Assembly: GCA_021813195.1 (NCBI GenBank)
Contig: JAKALI010000025.1
Location: 1 to 18,277, forward strand
Reading direction: 5' to 3'
DNA length: 18,277 nucleotides
From: Pseudomonadota bacterium
GTDB taxonomy: Bacteria; Pseudomonadota; Alphaproteobacteria; Rhizobiales; Hyphomicrobiaceae
Part shown: positions 1 to 10,966 of the stretch, piece by piece
Numbering within the stretch: position 1 is the stretch's first letter
Layout: every line of letters begins with the position of its first letter
The notes under the pieces: generated by a model
What the model was told of the DNA's origin: nothing
What the model saw: the letters and a program-made list of their open reading frames with translations, nothing else
Databases searched by the model: none
Position numbers and translations under genes: made by a program

Positions 1-1
1 T

Positions 2-280
2 GCGGCGATCACGCTCACGAAGTCGATGGCCGCGGAGCTCGCGCCCAAAAACATCCGCGTCAACGCCATTAACCCTGTCATCGGCGAGACGGCCTTGATC
101 GAGGATTTCATGGGCATGCCGGACACTCCCGAAAACCGCGCGAAATTTATTGCTGGCATCCCGCTCGGCCGCTTCTCCCGGCCCTCCGACATTGCCAACG
201 CGGCGGTGTTTCTGGCGGACCCCGCCTCAGCCTTCATCACCGGCGTCGCCATCGAGGTCGACGGTGGGCGCTGCATCTAG
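2..280 (+). CDS. Short-chain dehydrogenase/reductase, C-terminal part (cut by window edge)
   Basis: This is the last 92 residues of a classical SDR oxidoreductase (FabG-like, NAD(P)-dependent). The frame is open from the first bases of the window, so the true start lies upstream and the internal ATG at 26 is not the start. Visible family features are the helix after the catalytic Lys (ITLTKSMAAELAPKNIRVNA), the 'NAINP' turn that contacts the nicotinamide, and the C-terminal FLADPASAFITGVAIEVDGG block, which is the usual substrate-loop and dimer-interface end. The Rossmann Gly motif and the YxxxK catalytic pair lie outside the window, so substrate and cofactor cannot be judged. Any more specific name would be a guess. 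Confidence 0.9.
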   Translation, partial: AAITLTKSMAAELAPKNIRVNAINPVIGETALIEDFMGMPDTPENRAKFIAGIPLGRFSRPSDIANAAVFLADPASAFITGVAIEVDGGRCI

Positions 281-441
281 CCCGCCGCGCCACGACAGCA
301 CCGGGACCCAACGAACGATAGGCATCCGTCGCCCCCAACGCTAAGCTGAACGCGTGCCTCGCTGTCCGGCCGCACCCTGGCGACCGGCGTCTGGTACATG
401 TGAAGGCTCTTCCGTCTCGCTCCCCATGAAGGATCAGACCC

Positions 442-981
442 ATGCGGCTCGATGCCCTGTGTGCAGGCAACAATCCCCCGGACGACATCAACGTCGTGAT
501 CGAAGTGCCCGTGGGCGGCGAGCCCATTAAGTATGAGATGGATAAAGCGTCAGGAGCGCTGGTCGTCGATCGGTTTCTTTACACGCCGATGCGCTACCCC
601 GGCAATTACGGCTTTATTCCGCACACGATGTCGGCGGACGGCGATCCCGTAGACGTTTTGGTGTGCAACACACGCGCGATCTTTCCCGGCGCCGTCATCA
701 ATTGCCGCCCCATCGGCGTACTCGTGATGGAGGATGACGGCGGCGGGGACGAGAAGCTCATTGCCGTGCCGAGCGCGAAACTGACCAAGCGCTACAATTC
801 GGTCCTCAACTATTCCGATCTACCGTCAATCACAATCTCGCAAATTGAGCATTTCTTTGCCCATTACAAGGATCTGGAACCGGGTAAGTGGGTGAAGATC
901 GACCATTGGGGCGACGCGGCCGAGGCCAAGCGGCTGATTCTCGAAGGGATCGAGCGCGCCAAGGCCGCCAAAAGCGCCTGA
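442..981 (+). CDS. ppa: Inorganic pyrophosphatase (family I)
   Basis: Soluble Mg2+-dependent pyrophosphatase that hydrolyses PPi to two phosphates and so pulls biosynthetic reactions forward in the cytoplasm. The 179 residues are the normal length for the bacterial hexameric family I enzyme. The signature DGDPVD lies at residues 66-71 and supplies the metal-binding aspartates. Lys30, Glu32, Arg44 and Tyr56 sit in the conserved [25 protein letters not shown] context, and further acidic residues follow near 98-103. The start is well supported: AAGGA at 429-433 is 8 bases before the ATG, and the N-terminus matches the family. It stands alone between the SDR fragment and dapB, with 160 and 155 base gaps, so it probably has its own promoter. 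Identification is secure. Confidence 0.97.
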   Translation: MRLDALCAGNNPPDDINVVIEVPVGGEPIKYEMDKASGALVVDRFLYTPMRYPGNYGFIPHTMSADGDPVDVLVCNTRAIFPGAVINCRPIGVLVMEDDGGGDEKLIAVPSAKLTKRYNSVLNYSDLPSITISQIEHFFAHYKDLEPGKWVKIDHWGDAAEAKRLILEGIERAKAAKSA

Positions 982-982
982 T

Positions 983-1002
983 GCTCGCGCGGCGGTGCGA
1001 GC
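983..1002 (+). terminator. Possible terminator hairpin after ppa
   Basis: Immediately after the ppa stop codon, GCTCGC (983-988) and GCGAGC (997-1002) form a 6-bp perfect stem with an 8-base loop. There is no run of T after it, so it is not a textbook intrinsic terminator. It may be a transcript-end or stabilising hairpin. Confidence 0.3.
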
Positions 1003-1136
1003 GTCAGATCTGCCGGCGGGAGAGGTGTGGACGATCTTACGCGGGTTGATCGGGGATTGGGGAGCGTGCCGCACTTCCCCCGTCCAAATCAGGTTGCTAT
1101 ATCCGCCCGCATTCCCCCCGTCAGGAGCCGGTCCGC

Positions 1137-1943
1137 GTGCCTCAGCTAAGAATTGCCGTCATGGGTGCTGCCGGACGTATGGGCCGCGAGCTCGTGCGCG
1201 CGATCGTCGAAGATGACGGCTGCACGTTGAGCGGCGGTATCGAACCGGCGGACAGCCCCCATATTGGTGCGGACCTCGGCGAACTGGCCGGAATCGGCAC
1301 CCTCGGCCAAGCGATTGGATCAGATGCCGCCGCCCTGATCGCCGTCAGCGATGCCATCATCGACTTCACCGCGCCGCACGCGACACTCGCGCTCACCGAG
1401 CTGACGGCTCAAGCCGGAATCATCCATGTCATCGGCACCACGGGTATCGACGCGGCGGGCGATGCTCGGATTGCCGCAGCCGCCGAGCGCGCAACAATTA
1501 TCAAGTCCGGCAACATGAGTCTGGGCGTCAATCTCGCTGCCGCGCTCACGCGGCAGGTAGCCGCCACGCTCGATGCCGATTACGACATCGAGATTGTCGA
1601 AATGCATCATCGCCACAAAGTCGACGCGCCGTCAGGCACGGCGCTGCTGCTGGGCAAGGCTGCTGCCGCAGGACGCGGTATCGACCTGACTTCAGCCTCT
1701 GTGCGCGTCCGGGACGGCCACACGGGACCACGACGACGTGGCGATATCGGATTTGCGACGCTGCGCGGCGGATCCGTCGTTGGCGATCACACCGTCATTT
1801 TTGCGGGCCCCGGAGAGGAACTTTCGATCCGCCATCATGCATCCGACCGTGGCATTTTTGCCCGCGGTGCCATCAAAGCGGCCCTGTGGGGGCGCGGCAG
1901 GGGACCGGGTCTCTTCAGCATGACCGACGTCTTAGGACTGTGA
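1137..1943 (+). CDS. dapB: 4-hydroxy-tetrahydrodipicolinate reductase
   Basis: Reduces 4-hydroxy-tetrahydrodipicolinate with NAD(P)H in the diaminopimelate branch, feeding both lysine and peptidoglycan synthesis; cytoplasmic homotetramer. The N-terminal Rossmann motif GAAGRMG is at residues 10-16 and the GTTG nucleotide loop at 100-103. The family signature [15 protein letters not shown] spans 155-169; His157 and Lys161 correspond to the catalytic His/Lys pair, and the PSGT loop binds substrate. A length of 268 aa is typical. The start is GTG at 1137, supported by AGGAG at about 1123-1127 and by the N-terminal motif spacing. gpmA follows closely on the same strand, so co-transcription is likely. 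Identification is secure. Confidence 0.97.
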   Translation: MPQLRIAVMGAAGRMGRELVRAIVEDDGCTLSGGIEPADSPHIGADLGELAGIGTLGQAIGSDAAALIAVSDAIIDFTAPHATLALTELTAQAGIIHVIGTTGIDAAGDARIAAAAERATIIKSGNMSLGVNLAAALTRQVAATLDADYDIEIVEMHHRHKVDAPSGTALLLGKAAAAGRGIDLTSASVRVRDGHTGPRRRGDIGFATLRGGSVVGDHTVIFAGPGEELSIRHHASDRGIFARGAIKAALWGRGRGPGLFSMTDVLGL

Positions 1944-1960
1944 GGTCTGCGGCGGTGAGA

Positions 1961-2647
1961 ATGCGATCAGATGCCATGAACGGGCCTCACGTCGAACAAT
2001 CCCTCCGAACGCTGGTGCTCGTGCGCCACGGCCAGAGTGAATGGAATCGGCTCAATCTGTTCACCGGGTGGCGCGACCCGGATCTGACGGAAAAAGGCGT
2101 AATCGAGGCCCGCTGGGCTGGGCGTGTGCTGCGCGACCATGGCCTCAAATTCGATTGCGCATTCACTTCGCGGCTGCGGCGCGCGCAGAACACTCTAGAC
2201 ATCATTCTCGACATCATGGGCCAGCCCGGCGTACCCATTGAACGCGACGAGGCCCTCAATGAGCGCGACTATGGCCAGCTCTCCGGCCTCAACAAGGACG
2301 AGGCCAAGCTGCGTTTTGGCGAGGAAATGGTGGCGCGCTGGCGGCGCAGCTATGATATCCCGCCGCCGGGTGGCGAGAGCCTAAAGGATACCGCAAGGCG
2401 GGTGCTGCCCTATTACGAGTCCCATATCTGGCCAGCGCTCGCCTCCGGAAAAACGGTCATTGTCGCCGCCCACGGCAATTCGCTGCGCGCGCTGATCATG
2501 AAACTCGAAAACCTCACGGGCGAGGAGATCATCGCACGCGAATTGGCGACGGGAGCACCCATTGTCTATCGCCTCGATGCCGAAGGCCGGGTGGTTGATC
2601 GCACCGATCTCGTCACATCTGAGGGCCGCGACAATGGTGTGGGATGA
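1961..2647 (+). CDS. gpmA: 2,3-bisphosphoglycerate-dependent phosphoglycerate mutase
   Basis: Interconverts 3-phosphoglycerate and 2-phosphoglycerate in glycolysis and gluconeogenesis. It carries the histidine-phosphatase hallmark RHGQSEWN with the phosphorylated His, then [13 protein letters not shown], the acidic [15 protein letters not shown] stretch, and the second catalytic His in [11 protein letters not shown]. It is the short form common in alphaproteobacteria, lacking part of the E. coli enzyme's C-terminal tail. The start is uncertain: ATG at 1961 and ATG at 1976 are both in frame, and neither has a strong ribosome-binding site. The open frame extends back into dapB to 1886, but that extension looks like dapB shadow sequence. 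The gene begins 17 bases after dapB stops and its end overlaps the next gene by 14 bases, consistent with one transcript. Confidence 0.93.
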   Translation: MRSDAMNGPHVEQSLRTLVLVRHGQSEWNRLNLFTGWRDPDLTEKGVIEARWAGRVLRDHGLKFDCAFTSRLRRAQNTLDIILDIMGQPGVPIERDEALNERDYGQLSGLNKDEAKLRFGEEMVARWRRSYDIPPPGGESLKDTARRVLPYYESHIWPALASGKTVIVAAHGNSLRALIMKLENLTGEEIIARELATGAPIVYRLDAEGRVVDRTDLVTSEGRDNGVG

Positions 2648-3230
2648 ACTCAGCCGCCAGGCGGAGGACGAAAACCTCCGCGATCGCGACCGTTGGATCG
2701 GAGTCTACATCGCCATTCTCGCCGTTATTCTTGCTGTGTGCTCGATGGGTGGCAGCAACGCGGCGAAAGAAGCGACCCAGAATAACATCGCTGCCGCCAA
2801 CACCTGGGCGTTCTTTCAGGCCAAAAACATGCGCCGGCACGTCCTACGCGTTCAAGTGGATGAATTGGAATTGGCGCTCCTATCAGAACCGGCGCTCGGC
2901 GACGCTGCCCGTTCAGCCATTCAGGAGAAGATTGCGGCCTATAAGGCCCAAGACGCCAAGCTGACGTCCGACCCGGCGAGCGGCGAAGGGCTTGATGAAC
3001 TCTTTCAACGTGGCAAGGCGCTGGAAGCCACCCGCGACATCGCCATGCGTCAGGACCCGTATTTCGATTACGCCCAAGCGCTGTTGCAAATTGCCATCGT
3101 GCTCGCCTCTGTGGCGATCATCACGAAGGGCACCGCCATACTCATCGCCAGCGGGCTCGTCGGACTGGCCGGCACACTCCTGATGCTCAACGGCTTCACG
3201 CTGGCGGTCGCTGTTCCGGGCTTGGGATAG
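2634..3230 (+). CDS. DUF4337-type membrane protein
   Basis: A 198-residue protein resembling the DUF4337 family, whose function is unknown. It has one membrane segment near the N-terminus (about residues 22-38, [16 protein letters not shown]), then the family-like stretch [20 protein letters not shown] and AKNMRR. A charged, helix-rich soluble section follows (about 75-145), and two more hydrophobic helices (about 147-163 and 167-188) end the protein. I chose ATG 2634 because GAGGG (2621-2625) is 8 bases upstream and the DUF4337-like sequence starts just after it; an earlier in-frame ATG at 2562 lies deep inside gpmA. The 14-base overlap with the gpmA end suggests translational coupling. The family assignment rests on remembered sequence pattern, not a search. 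Confidence 0.8.
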   Translation: MVWDELSRQAEDENLRDRDRWIGVYIAILAVILAVCSMGGSNAAKEATQNNIAAANTWAFFQAKNMRRHVLRVQVDELELALLSEPALGDAARSAIQEKIAAYKAQDAKLTSDPASGEGLDELFQRGKALEATRDIAMRQDPYFDYAQALLQIAIVLASVAIITKGTAILIASGLVGLAGTLLMLNGFTLAVAVPGLG

Positions 3231-3435
3231 GATGCCAACACGCGCTCGCAAACACCTCATCGTGCTGTCGCCGAGGGGCTATTTTCGACGTTTTAAAGCG
3301 CGATTGGTCCGGGGTGCGAGTCCACGATGATGCCATGAATCGAATCGTATTATCTGAATACACCCTTTCCGCGAACTCTCGCTCACCGGTGGGGCTTCGG
3401 ACCTGGCGCACCGATCGACGAGGCGATATCTCAGC

Positions 3436-4274
3436 ATGCCTATGATCGCAGCATCCAAACAGAGCGCGTCGCTGAATAAAGGCGATCAAATCCGCGCGAA
3501 AATTGAGGCCAATCGGCAAAAGCGGCTTGCCATCGCGGAAGCCATGAAAAAGGAAGCCGGCGTAACGGATCATGAAATCAACCGCGAAGACTTGAGAGGT
3601 CTGGCTTACATCGGAACGGGACGGATCCTCTCGCCCGAAGGTCAGAACATGTGCCAGCTCTACACGGTGGCCCATGAATGTGGGCACATCTTCTTGCACA
3701 GCGACTGGCCGGGAGTTGACCTGCCCCCACATGTCATGGAATGGAGGCAGAGAGCTATGCTCACCAAGCCTTTCGCGAGCACGGTATGGCTGTGCCCAGA
3801 TGGCTCTCGGACAATGGCCGAGCCTACGTGCAATCCTGGATCGACAAGGATCGAGAACGTGGAATCGCGATTGACCCGCGCGTGATCGCCTATGCGCAGG
3901 GCTCGAGAAGTCCCTACGAACTTCTGCGCATGGTTCCCAGGACATGGAAGCTTCATCGGTCGAAGCCTAAGCCCATCATTCCGTACCGCATCCAGTACCG
4001 CCTTGGAAGGCTGCTTGAAATTCCTCGCTCCCCTGATCGCAAGTCGTGGCGGGAGGAACTTCGACAAATTTCGAAGTTGCTCGTGGACCATATCATCTAT
4101 GGCGTCTTTTTTTCTTATCTGGCTCTGAAGATTTGGGACATTTGGCATCCGATGCCTGAGTATTTTTACGGTCCGAGGTCCGATCCGCGCCTGGCAGTCA
4201 TACCGGCTTGCATCGCAGCCGCGCTCGTGTGGACAAATCTGGTCATGCTGTGGCGTACCGCGACGCGCATTTAG
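3436..4274 (+). pseudogene. ImmA/IrrE-like zinc metallopeptidase with C-terminal membrane segments, frameshifted
   Basis: One gene appears split over two frames. The first frame (3436-3744) gives 103 residues ending HVMEW and contains LYTVAHECGHIFLHSD, a HExxH zinc site (His80, Glu81, His84) in an ImmA/IrrE-like (DUF955-type) setting. The downstream frame continues at 3744 with EAESYAHQAFREHGMAVPRW, the expected acidic helix with the likely third zinc ligand. One extra G in the GG at 3743-3744 would join them into a protein of about 279 residues. As written, translation runs on out of frame to 3885. The C-terminal part has two hydrophobic helices (HIIYGVFFSYLALKIWDIW and LAVIPACIAAALVWTNLVML), implying membrane anchoring with the catalytic part probably cytoplasmic. 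No helix-turn-helix is visible. It could be a true pseudogene or a sequencing error. Partners and substrate are unknown. Confidence 0.75.
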
Positions 4275-4342
4275 CGATGCCGATTTTGTTTCCAAGATCG
4301 AGCGTGAGACGCCGGCGCAAACGCCCCAGTCCAGCCAAGAAC

Positions 4343-5365
4343 CTATTCGAGGGTGAGGTCGACTTTCTGTTCGCCCACCACCATGCCCGCACGAACGATT
4401 TGCGCGATCCCCTCATACCTGCCGGCGGGCCAGCGATCGGCTTTGAGTTTCTTGCCGGCGAAAGCGAGATAATGCGCTTTGTTGCGATCGAGCGGCTCGC
4501 TCTCGCTGCGAACATCGAAGCCGCCGGGACCGGAAACGGTGAACCGCAGGCGGTCGCCCGCCTTCAAATTGATGAACCGCGCGAAAAACACGAGCTCCGG
4601 GCTTAGCACGTGCGCCACCCTGGCCGCGCCGTCGGCCTCTGCATCCTCAAGCTTCGGCACGCGGCCGGAGAACCCCGCCGCAATGATCTCGCCCGGAGCG
4701 TAGCGGAAGCGTGATCGAAACGAATCGTCCCACAAGCCGTGCGCAGCAGACGGATCGCGCAGGCATTCGCCATTGCGTCCAGATCCGGTGAAGGGATCAA
4801 CGGGTTTGCCATTGTTGCGCACCGTCATATGCAGATGCGCGAATTGTGCAAGGCCCGAATAGCCGACTTCGCCGAGTTTGGTTCCGCGCTCGACTCTAGC
4901 ACCCTTCTCGACCGTAACGCTGCCCGAGCGCATGTGGCAATACTGCGTCTCCCATCCGTTGCCATGATCGAGCACGACGCCATTGCCGCACTCCCGCCCA
5001 GCGATCGCGGGACGGATTTTGTCGTCGGCAAAGATGTCGGCCATGCCGTCGCGCAGACCCTTCACCACGCCGGGCGCCGCTGCGAGAACTGCAGTTCCGG
5101 CCCGCGCGGCTTCCGCGGACACGAGGCGAATGTCCGTCCCGTCGTGGCCCTCGTAGGTCGCGCTCCCGCACGCAAAGTCCGTAACTTCGGGACCCGGCTC
5201 CACATCAACATAGCTTTGAATGAAACAGTCGCGGCCGATCTCGCACGCAACCGGCATGGACAGCTGGAAGGGATCGCCACCCGCCGCAACGGCGCCGTTC
5301 ACAAGCCAGCCGCCAATCAAACCAGCAGCGGCCCATAACCGCGTCCTCTGCGTCCGGCCTGCCAT
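4343..5365 (-). CDS. Secreted M23 family metallopeptidase (LytM/lysostaphin type)
   Basis: A 340-residue exported protein with a zinc peptidase domain of the M23 class, which normally cleaves peptidoglycan cross-bridges or serves as a LytM regulator. An N-terminal signal peptide (about residues 10-28, ending AVAAGG) directs export. The zinc site is complete: HDGTD gives His74 and Asp78, and HLH gives His177 and His179; the additional active-site His is His144 in QYCHM. Catalytic activity is therefore plausible. Residues about 230-340 form an extra beta-rich C-terminal part of unknown role (KAGDRLRFTVSGPGGFDV). Several cysteines (41, 47, 66, 126, 143, 201) could form disulfides in the periplasm. 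ATG at 5365 is the only start that includes the signal peptide. It is convergent with the broken peptidase gene and divergent from leuB. Confidence 0.92.
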   Translation of the reverse strand: MAGRTQRTRLWAAAGLIGGWLVNGAVAAGGDPFQLSMPVACEIGRDCFIQSYVDVEPGPEVTDFACGSATYEGHDGTDIRLVSAEAARAGTAVLAAAPGVVKGLRDGMADIFADDKIRPAIAGRECGNGVVLDHGNGWETQYCHMRSGSVTVEKGARVERGTKLGEVGYSGLAQFAHLHMTVRNNGKPVDPFTGSGRNGECLRDPSAAHGLWDDSFRSRFRYAPGEIIAAGFSGRVPKLEDAEADGAARVAHVLSPELVFFARFINLKAGDRLRFTVSGPGGFDVRSESEPLDRNKAHYLAFAGKKLKADRWPAGRYEGIAQIVRAGMVVGEQKVDLTLE

Positions 5366-5509
5366 GGCGCACCCCGAAACTCCGCTGCGACGTCCGCACC
5401 ACCTGCCTCACCTTGCAGGCCGTTCATCGAGGCGCTAGCAGAGGGGCGAATGGCGCGCGTCAAACGCGACTGCTCCCTCCTACACCTCACAAAAAGGTAA
5501 CCCCGACCC

Positions 5510-6625
5510 ATGGCTTCCTACAATCTGCTTCTGCTTCCCGGTGACGGCATCGGGGTCGAAACGATGGCTGAGGTCGAGCGGCTGATCGCGTTTTTCAACC
5601 AGAAGGCCGGCACGACGATTTTCACGTGCGCCCACGATCTGGTCGGCGGCGCGGCCTACGACGCCCATGGGGTTGCCGTCACGGACGACTGCGTGACGAA
5701 GGCGAAGGCAGCAGATGCCGTCATCTTTGGTGCAGTCGGCGGTCCCAAGTGGGCCGATGTACCCTATGCGGTGCGCCCAGAGGCTGGCCTCCTACGCCTA
5801 CGCAAGGACTTGGGGCTATTCGCCAACTTACGCCCCGCGATCTGCTATCCGGCATTAGCCGACGCGTCCTCCCTCAAGCGGGAGCTGGTGGAAGGCCTCG
5901 ACATCATGATCGTGCGCGAGCTGACGGGGGGCGTCTATTTCGGCGAGCCCAAGGAGATCGTGACGCTGGAGAATGGCGAGAAGCGCGCGGTCGATACCCA
6001 GCTCTATACGACGCACGAAATCGAACGCATCGCCAAGGTCGCCTTTGATCTCGCGCGCAAGCGCCGCAACAAAGTGCACTCGGCTGAGAAACACAATGTG
6101 ATGCGCACGGGTGTGTTGTGGAAAGAGGTCGTGACCCAAACGCACAAGTCCTATGCGCCGGACGTGCAGCTGGAGCACATTCTGGCCGACAACTGTGCCA
6201 TGCAGCTCGTGCGCAATCCCAAGCAGTTCGACGTCATCGTCACCGACAATCTGTTTGGTGACGTGTTGTCCGACGAAGCGGCCATGTGCACCGGCTCGCT
6301 CGGCATGTTGCCGTCAGCCTCGCTCGGCGCACCGGACCCTCAGACGGGAAAACGCATGTCCCTCTACGAACCGGTCCACGGCTCGGCCCCTGACATCGCG
6401 GGCCAGGGTCTTGCGAACCCGATTGCGACCATCGCGTCCTTCGGCATGGCGCTGCGCTATTCCCTCAACATGGGCAAGCACGCCGATCTCGTCGATCAGG
6501 CGATAGCGGCGGTGCTCGATAAGGGCCTGCGCACAGCCGACATCATGCAGCCCGGCATGACCAAGGTTGGCACGAGCGCCATGGGCAAGGCGATCATCGA
6601 TGAGGTCGCGCGCCTTTCTGGCTAA
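5510..6625 (+). CDS. leuB: 3-isopropylmalate dehydrogenase
   Basis: NAD+-dependent oxidative decarboxylation of 3-isopropylmalate to 2-oxoisocaproate, the third step of leucine synthesis. The 371-residue length is normal. Substrate-binding arginines lie in LLRLRKD, FANLRPA (Arg108) and VRELTGG (Arg136). Catalytic Tyr143 is in GGVYFGEP and Lys194 in SAEKHNVM. The signature [20 protein letters not shown] begins at 246, with Asp251 and Asp255 as metal ligands beside Asp227 of the partner subunit. The NAD-binding stretch [14 protein letters not shown] starts at 287. A ribosome-binding site AAGGT lies about ten bases before the ATG. It stands alone, divergent from the M23 gene and convergent with the antiporter gene 20 bases away. 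Identification is secure. Confidence 0.97.
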   Translation: MASYNLLLLPGDGIGVETMAEVERLIAFFNQKAGTTIFTCAHDLVGGAAYDAHGVAVTDDCVTKAKAADAVIFGAVGGPKWADVPYAVRPEAGLLRLRKDLGLFANLRPAICYPALADASSLKRELVEGLDIMIVRELTGGVYFGEPKEIVTLENGEKRAVDTQLYTTHEIERIAKVAFDLARKRRNKVHSAEKHNVMRTGVLWKEVVTQTHKSYAPDVQLEHILADNCAMQLVRNPKQFDVIVTDNLFGDVLSDEAAMCTGSLGMLPSASLGAPDPQTGKRMSLYEPVHGSAPDIAGQGLANPIATIASFGMALRYSLNMGKHADLVDQAIAAVLDKGLRTADIMQPGMTKVGTSAMGKAIIDEVARLSG

Positions 6626-6645
6626 GTTCAGGGTCGTGCATCTCA

Positions 6646-7722
6646 TCACGGCACGGCGCTGATGGTCAGATAGGCCAGAAAGATCACGAGATGTATGCCG
6701 CCCTGCAGGATCGTGGTGCGGCCCATCGCGACCGTCAGTGTGCTCATGAACAGCGTCAGCATCAACAGCACCATATGCTTGGGCTCGAGCCCCAGAATGA
6801 GCGGCTGACCACGGTAGATCGAGAGCAACGCAACCGTCGGAATCGTGAGGCAGGTGCTGGCCAGTGCTGATCCGAGCGCCAGATTGAGGCTCGTTTGCAG
6901 CCGGTTGGCCAGGGCTGCCCGCAGTGCGGCTGTTCCCTCCGGCATCAGAACGATCGCAGCAACGGTGACGCCTATCAGCGCCATCGGTAATCCAGCAGCA
7001 ACAATCGCGCTCTCGACATTCGGTGCCAACGATTCGGCAATGAGAACCACAGCCAGGAGCGCAACGGGCAGCGCAACGAGTGACGCTGCGAACGTCGCAT
7101 CGTCAGGCTTACCAACATCATCCTTGGACAGTTCCGCCTGATCGCGAAAATCGTCCCGGTGCCGGAACATTTGCACGAAGAGGAACAGCCCATACAGCGC
7201 GAGCGAAACGATGGCCACGAAGATGAGTTGAGCCGGCGCATACACCGGCCCAGGTACGGCGGTCGTGAAATTCGGAAGGACGAGGGCCAGGATCGCAACC
7301 GTACCGATGACGGCCAATGCCGCCGTCGCGCCACGGGCCTGAAACCCTTGCTCGAGATAGCGCACACCTCCCATGAGAACACAACTGCCGACAATACCGT
7401 TGAGCACGATCATGATGGCCGCGAACACCGTGTCACGCGCCATGGCGCTTTCGCCGGGCGGGGCATTGAGTAAGACTGAGAGGATCAGCGAGACTTCAAT
7501 CAACGTAACGGCCAGTGCAAGAACGATCGCACCATACGGATCGCCCAATCGATGGGCGACGACCTCGGCGTGATGGACGGCTGAGAAGACCGAGGCGAGC
7601 AAGAACAAAATCGCGACCGGTACAATCACGCCCGGCAACGGTCCTGCAAGAAACGCGTGTTCGGCGGCGACGAACCCCAGCGCCGCGAGGGGCGCCAAAA
7701 AGCTCCAAGAACGAGCAAGCAT
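6646..7722 (-). CDS. Calcium/cation:proton antiporter (ChaA/CaCA type)
   Basis: An integral inner-membrane exchanger of 358 residues with about ten or eleven hydrophobic helices, of the Ca2+:cation antiporter superfamily, ChaA-like branch. The two inverted-repeat family motifs are visible: PYGAIVLALAVTLIEVSLI (about residues 62-80, key Glu76) and LMPEGTAALRAALANRLQTS (about 259-278, key Glu262), followed by NLALGSALASTCLTIP. A hydrophilic, charged loop (HRDDFRDQAELSKDDVGKPD, about 188-207) separates the halves, as in this family. I placed the start at 7722 because GGAAAGGG precedes it by about 8 bases. The open frame extends upstream to 7926 but that part overlaps the thiC end and has no membrane character. 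Ion specificity (Ca2+, Na+ or K+) cannot be told. It lies 124 bases downstream of thiC on the same strand. Confidence 0.9.
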   Translation of the reverse strand: MLARSWSFLAPLAALGFVAAEHAFLAGPLPGVIVPVAILFLLASVFSAVHHAEVVAHRLGDPYGAIVLALAVTLIEVSLILSVLLNAPPGESAMARDTVFAAIMIVLNGIVGSCVLMGGVRYLEQGFQARGATAALAVIGTVAILALVLPNFTTAVPGPVYAPAQLIFVAIVSLALYGLFLFVQMFRHRDDFRDQAELSKDDVGKPDDATFAASLVALPVALLAVVLIAESLAPNVESAIVAAGLPMALIGVTVAAIVLMPEGTAALRAALANRLQTSLNLALGSALASTCLTIPTVALLSIYRGQPLILGLEPKHMVLLMLTLFMSTLTVAMGRTTILQGGIHLVIFLAYLTISAVP

Positions 7723-7808
7723 GCAATGTCCCTTTCCTTGCGGACCTTTCGATCGCAAACACGCCGTCTTGAGAAAGGCAAGCAGCCACAGATCCGGCCC
7801 GTCAGGCC

Positions 7809-7845
7809 CGGGACGGTTATCAACCTCCACCTTCAGACCGTCCCG
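7809..7845 (-). terminator. Hairpin just after thiC stop
   Basis: Two bases past the thiC stop codon, CGGGACGGT (7809-7817) and ACCGTCCCG (7837-7845) form a 9-bp perfect stem with a 19-base loop. There is no U-tract after it in the thiC direction, so it could be a Rho-independent-like end, a processing or stability hairpin, or a partial terminator before the antiporter gene. Confidence 0.4.
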
Positions 7846-7846
7846 T

Positions 7847-9957
<2,111 letters not shown>

Positions 9958-10015
9958 AGCGCGTATTGTGAACCACGAAGTCCCGGGCCGCAAGTCCGAC
10001 CGCATCGATTTGCCA

Positions 10016-10966
10016 TCAGTGCTGCAACATCCGAGCGGCCCTCAGTCGCGCGAAGTCGTCATCCGCATGATAGGACGACCGCGTAAGCGGACTTGCGGCC
10101 ACGAGCAAAAATCCTCGCGCCAGACCGATGCGCCGATAGCTCTCGAATTCCTCTGGCGGCACGTACCGCTGCACCGCGGCGTGCTTCGGCGTCGGCTGCA
10201 AGTATTGGCCGATCGTCAAGAAATCGACGCCCGCAGAACGCAAATCATCCATCACCTGCAAGATTTCATCGTGGGTCTCCCCAAGTCCCAGCATGATCCC
10301 GGATTTGGTGAAAACCCGGGGATCGAGTTCCTTCACCCGCTGCAGCAAGCGCAGCGAATGGAAGTACCGCGCGCCCGGTCGGATTCTCAAATAGAGCGAC
10401 GGCACCGTCTCCAGGTTATGATTGAAGACATCGGCGCGCGCTGCGACGACGCGCTCAAGCGCGCCCTCTTTGCGCAGGAAATCGGGCGTGAGAATTTCGA
10501 TCGTCGTGTGTGGCGTGCGCGCACGAATGGCCGTGATGGTGGCAAAGAAATGTTCCGCGCCTCCATCGACAAGATCGTCGCGATCAACCGAGGTGATCAC
10601 CACGTGGCGCAAACCCAGTTGCTCCACGGCCGACGCCACGCGGGCCGGTTCGTTTGGATCGAGCGGCTCGGGCAAGCCTGTGCGCACGTTGCAGAACCCG
10701 CAGGCCCGTGTGCAGGTATCGCCCATGATCATGATGGTTGCGTGACGCTTCGACCAGCATTCGGCAAGGTTGGGACACGCCGCCTCCTGACACACTGTGT
10801 TCAGACGATGTGCGCGGACGATGTCGTGCGTCTGCGCGAGCGCCGCATCGGAGACGAGCCGGACGCGCAGCCAATCGGGCTTCTGGAGACGCGGTTCATC
10901 GGGCCGCGCTGCCTTTTCGGGGTGCCGCGCTTGACGATTGCTGCGAGTGTCGAAAATCGAAACCAT
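10016..10966 (-). CDS. lipA: Lipoyl synthase
   Basis: Radical SAM enzyme that inserts two sulfurs into octanoyl groups on the E2 and GcvH lipoyl domains, completing lipoate cofactor assembly in the cytoplasm. The 316 residues carry both clusters: the auxiliary cluster motif [12 protein letters not shown] (Cys59, Cys64, Cys70) and the radical SAM motif CTRACGFC (Cys85, Cys89, Cys92). The C-terminal RSSYHAD block supplies the Ser ligand of the auxiliary cluster. Other family blocks include [15 protein letters not shown] sequence, [22 protein letters not shown] and [12 protein letters not shown]. The start ATG 10966 gives the usual alphaproteobacterial N-terminus with [10 protein letters not shown]. 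It is upstream of thiC on the same strand, but the riboswitch between them shows separate control. Identification is secure. Confidence 0.97.
   Translation of the reverse strand: MVSIFDTRSNRQARHPEKAARPDEPRLQKPDWLRVRLVSDAALAQTHDIVRAHRLNTVCQEAACPNLAECWSKRHATIMIMGDTCTRACGFCNVRTGLPEPLDPNEPARVASAVEQLGLRHVVITSVDRDDLVDGGAEHFFATITAIRARTPHTTIEILTPDFLRKEGALERVVAARADVFNHNLETVPSLYLRIRPGARYFHSLRLLQRVKELDPRVFTKSGIMLGLGETHDEILQVMDDLRSAGVDFLTIGQYLQPTPKHAAVQRYVPPEEFESYRRIGLARGFLLVAASPLTRSSYHADDDFARLRAARMLQH

Noticed and set aside
1886..1960. Longer N-terminus for gpmA starting inside dapB
   Set aside because: The extension is dapB sequence in another frame and the family N-terminus starts only a few residues before RTLVLVRHG.
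3735..3755. Programmed -1 frameshift in the metallopeptidase gene
   Set aside because: The junction GAA TGG AGG has no slippery heptamer, and the TGG tRNA could not re-pair one base back on ATG; a missing G is simpler.
3196..3945. Minus-strand open frame of 249 codons opposite the peptidase gene
   Set aside because: The plus strand carries a clear HExxH protein here; the minus frame is low-complexity, Arg/Ser-rich shadow sequence.
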